Source of the DNA: Campylobacter sp. RM5004
Lineage (GTDB): Bacteria; Campylobacterota; Campylobacteria; Campylobacterales; Campylobacteraceae
Length of the DNA stretch: 64,000 nt
Assembly (NCBI RefSeq): GCF_022369455.1
Contig: NZ_CP059599.1
Coordinates: 1,702,409 to 1,766,408, forward strand
Direction of reading: 5' to 3'
Shown: piece after piece, positions 63,322 to 64,000 of the stretch
How the letters are laid out: each line of letters begins with the position of its first letter
Position numbering within the stretch: position 1 is the stretch's first letter
Notes under the pieces: model-generated
Told to the model about the DNA's origin: nothing
Seen by the model: only the letters and a program-made list of their open reading frames with translations
Databases searched by the model: none
Translations under genes and position numbers: made by a program

Positions 63322-64000
63322 TTATTCCAAAATTTTAGGTCTTTTTCCTTCTAAAGTTTTTAAAAACTCAACTATATCATCTACATCTTCATCAGGCATA
63401 ATTATTCCTAATTGACACACCGACATTGCTCTAATCATATCGCTAAGATTTACAAAAGCTCCTATATAAGTGTAAGGCTCGGTTATTGTAACATTTCTTA
63501 AAGTTGGAACTTTTACTTTTCCATCACTAACATTACAACCTACTGAAAAGCTTTTATTAATTTCTGCCATTATATTTCCGCCAAAATTATTTCCATTATG
63601 GCAAGATGAACATCCGTAAAAGTTAAATAATTTTAAACCCCTTTTAGCCTGCATACTAATTGCATTTTTATCGCCTTTTAAATATAAATCAAAAGGAGAA
63701 TCTAGCGTAACAAGAGCTTTTTCAAATTCTACTAAAGCATTTACTAAATTATCGTAATTAGCACTTAAACCTATACTATTAAATAATTTTTGATATTTAA
63801 CATTAAATTTAACCCTATTATTAAATTCTTTAGGAGTAATATCCATATCGGTTTTTAAAGTTCTTTTTACTTGTTCTTTTAAATCCGTTATGCTAGCGTC
63901 TTTAAAAAATAGATTTGAATAAGCTATATTTAAAACAGTAGGAGGATTGTTTTCATTATCTGTGTTTATACCTGAATTATTTGTGCCATTACCACTTAAA
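63322..64000 (-). CDS. Di-heme cytochrome c peroxidase-like protein (5' part cut by window end)
   Basis: The frame remains open past an internal ATG at 63846 to the window end, so the N-terminal part lies outside. About 225 residues are visible. They include PPTVLNIAYSNLFFKDA (equivalent of the PTVFNAAF..FWDGRA block of MauG/CcpA proteins), one heme-binding CSSCH near residue 135 of the visible part, VPTLRNVTITEPYTYIGAF, and a C-terminal DVDDIVEFLKTLEG. The first heme motif would be upstream. It reduces peroxide or acts on another periplasmic substrate. The usual WDGR is replaced by FKDA, which could alter function. Confidence 0.75.
   Translation of the reverse strand, partial: LSGNGTNNSGINTDNENNPPTVLNIAYSNLFFKDASITDLKEQVKRTLKTDMDITPKEFNNRVKFNVKYQKLFNSIGLSANYDNLVNALVEFEKALVTLDSPFDLYLKGDKNAISMQAKRGLKLFNFYGCSSCHNGNNFGGNIMAEINKSFSVGCNVSDGKVKVPTLRNVTITEPYTYIGAFVNLSDMIRAMSVCQLGIIMPDEDVDDIVEFLKTLEGKRPKILE

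Noticed and set aside
1-64000. tRNA, rRNA, tmRNA or SRP RNA genes
   Set aside because: No cloverleaf-type or conserved RNA sequence was recognised in the intergenic regions, which are mostly under 200 bases. A covariance-model scan would be needed to exclude small RNAs.

Overview
The window is AT-rich, densely coded DNA from the Campylobacterota and looks like a Campylobacter species that is probably not C. jejuni itself. The evidence is: the ffh-rpsP-KH-rimM-trmD-rplS block; a P19/FTR1 iron-uptake operon in the same gene order as C. jejuni Cj1658-Cj1665; selB followed by a DsbC-like gene; an alternative-spermidine-pathway dehydrogenase; cysteine-rich Sel1 (Hcp-like) proteins; sigma-28 and sigma-54 flagellar-type promoters; and a poly-G contingency tract. 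No rRNA, tRNA, CRISPR array, transposase or prophage was seen. Both edges cut genes: an amino-acid permease on the left and a di-heme cytochrome c peroxidase-like gene on the right.

Layout. 1-701: end of an APC permease. 797-1936: a Cj0814-like putative flagellum-secreted protein. 1990-6944 (minus): five-gene envelope operon (COG3014-like lipoprotein, YcfL-like, LpoB-like, unknown secreted protein, CsgG/FlgT-like). 7030-10307: carboxynorspermidine dehydrogenase, YceI, a DUF1090 protein and CysM. 10459-14313: small cationic protein, RarA, SelB, DsbC-like protein. 14393-17715 (minus): four-gene operon of putative flagellum-coregulated secreted proteins plus a decayed mini-copy. 17755-23746 (minus): PiT, MHS transporter, nucleoside hydrolase, Ppx-like, ArgH operon. 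23894-32649: two AGCS symporters, a third Cj0814-like protein behind a sigma-54 promoter, a MetQ-like protein with a Met-rich leader peptide and competing hairpins, a methyltransferase, an MFS pump, Dps and a lipoprotein. 32812-38031: 1739-aa autotransporter with a G9 tract in its signal peptide. 38235-44142: translation genes, SRP54 and a CynX-like MFS. 44249-46450: Hcp-like protein and three tandem pseudopilins. 46639-55542: FTR1/P19 iron operon. 55729-63319: small secreted protein, SNF and Dcu transporters, IlvD and a GGDEF-EAL protein.

Two systems stand out. The first is a family of putative flagellum-exported proteins present at three loci, under sigma-28 or sigma-54 type promoters. They share N-terminal MxI-type and C-terminal KRV-type ends, and two loci are near-identical inverted copies about 17 kb apart. 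The second is a putative methionine attenuator (leader peptide MMQMR, then mutually exclusive hairpins) upstream of a MetQ-like gene. In addition, one dispersed palindrome family (core GAATTTGAAATAGGAATT) sits at most gene ends in the window, usually between convergent genes, and probably serves as a bidirectional terminator.
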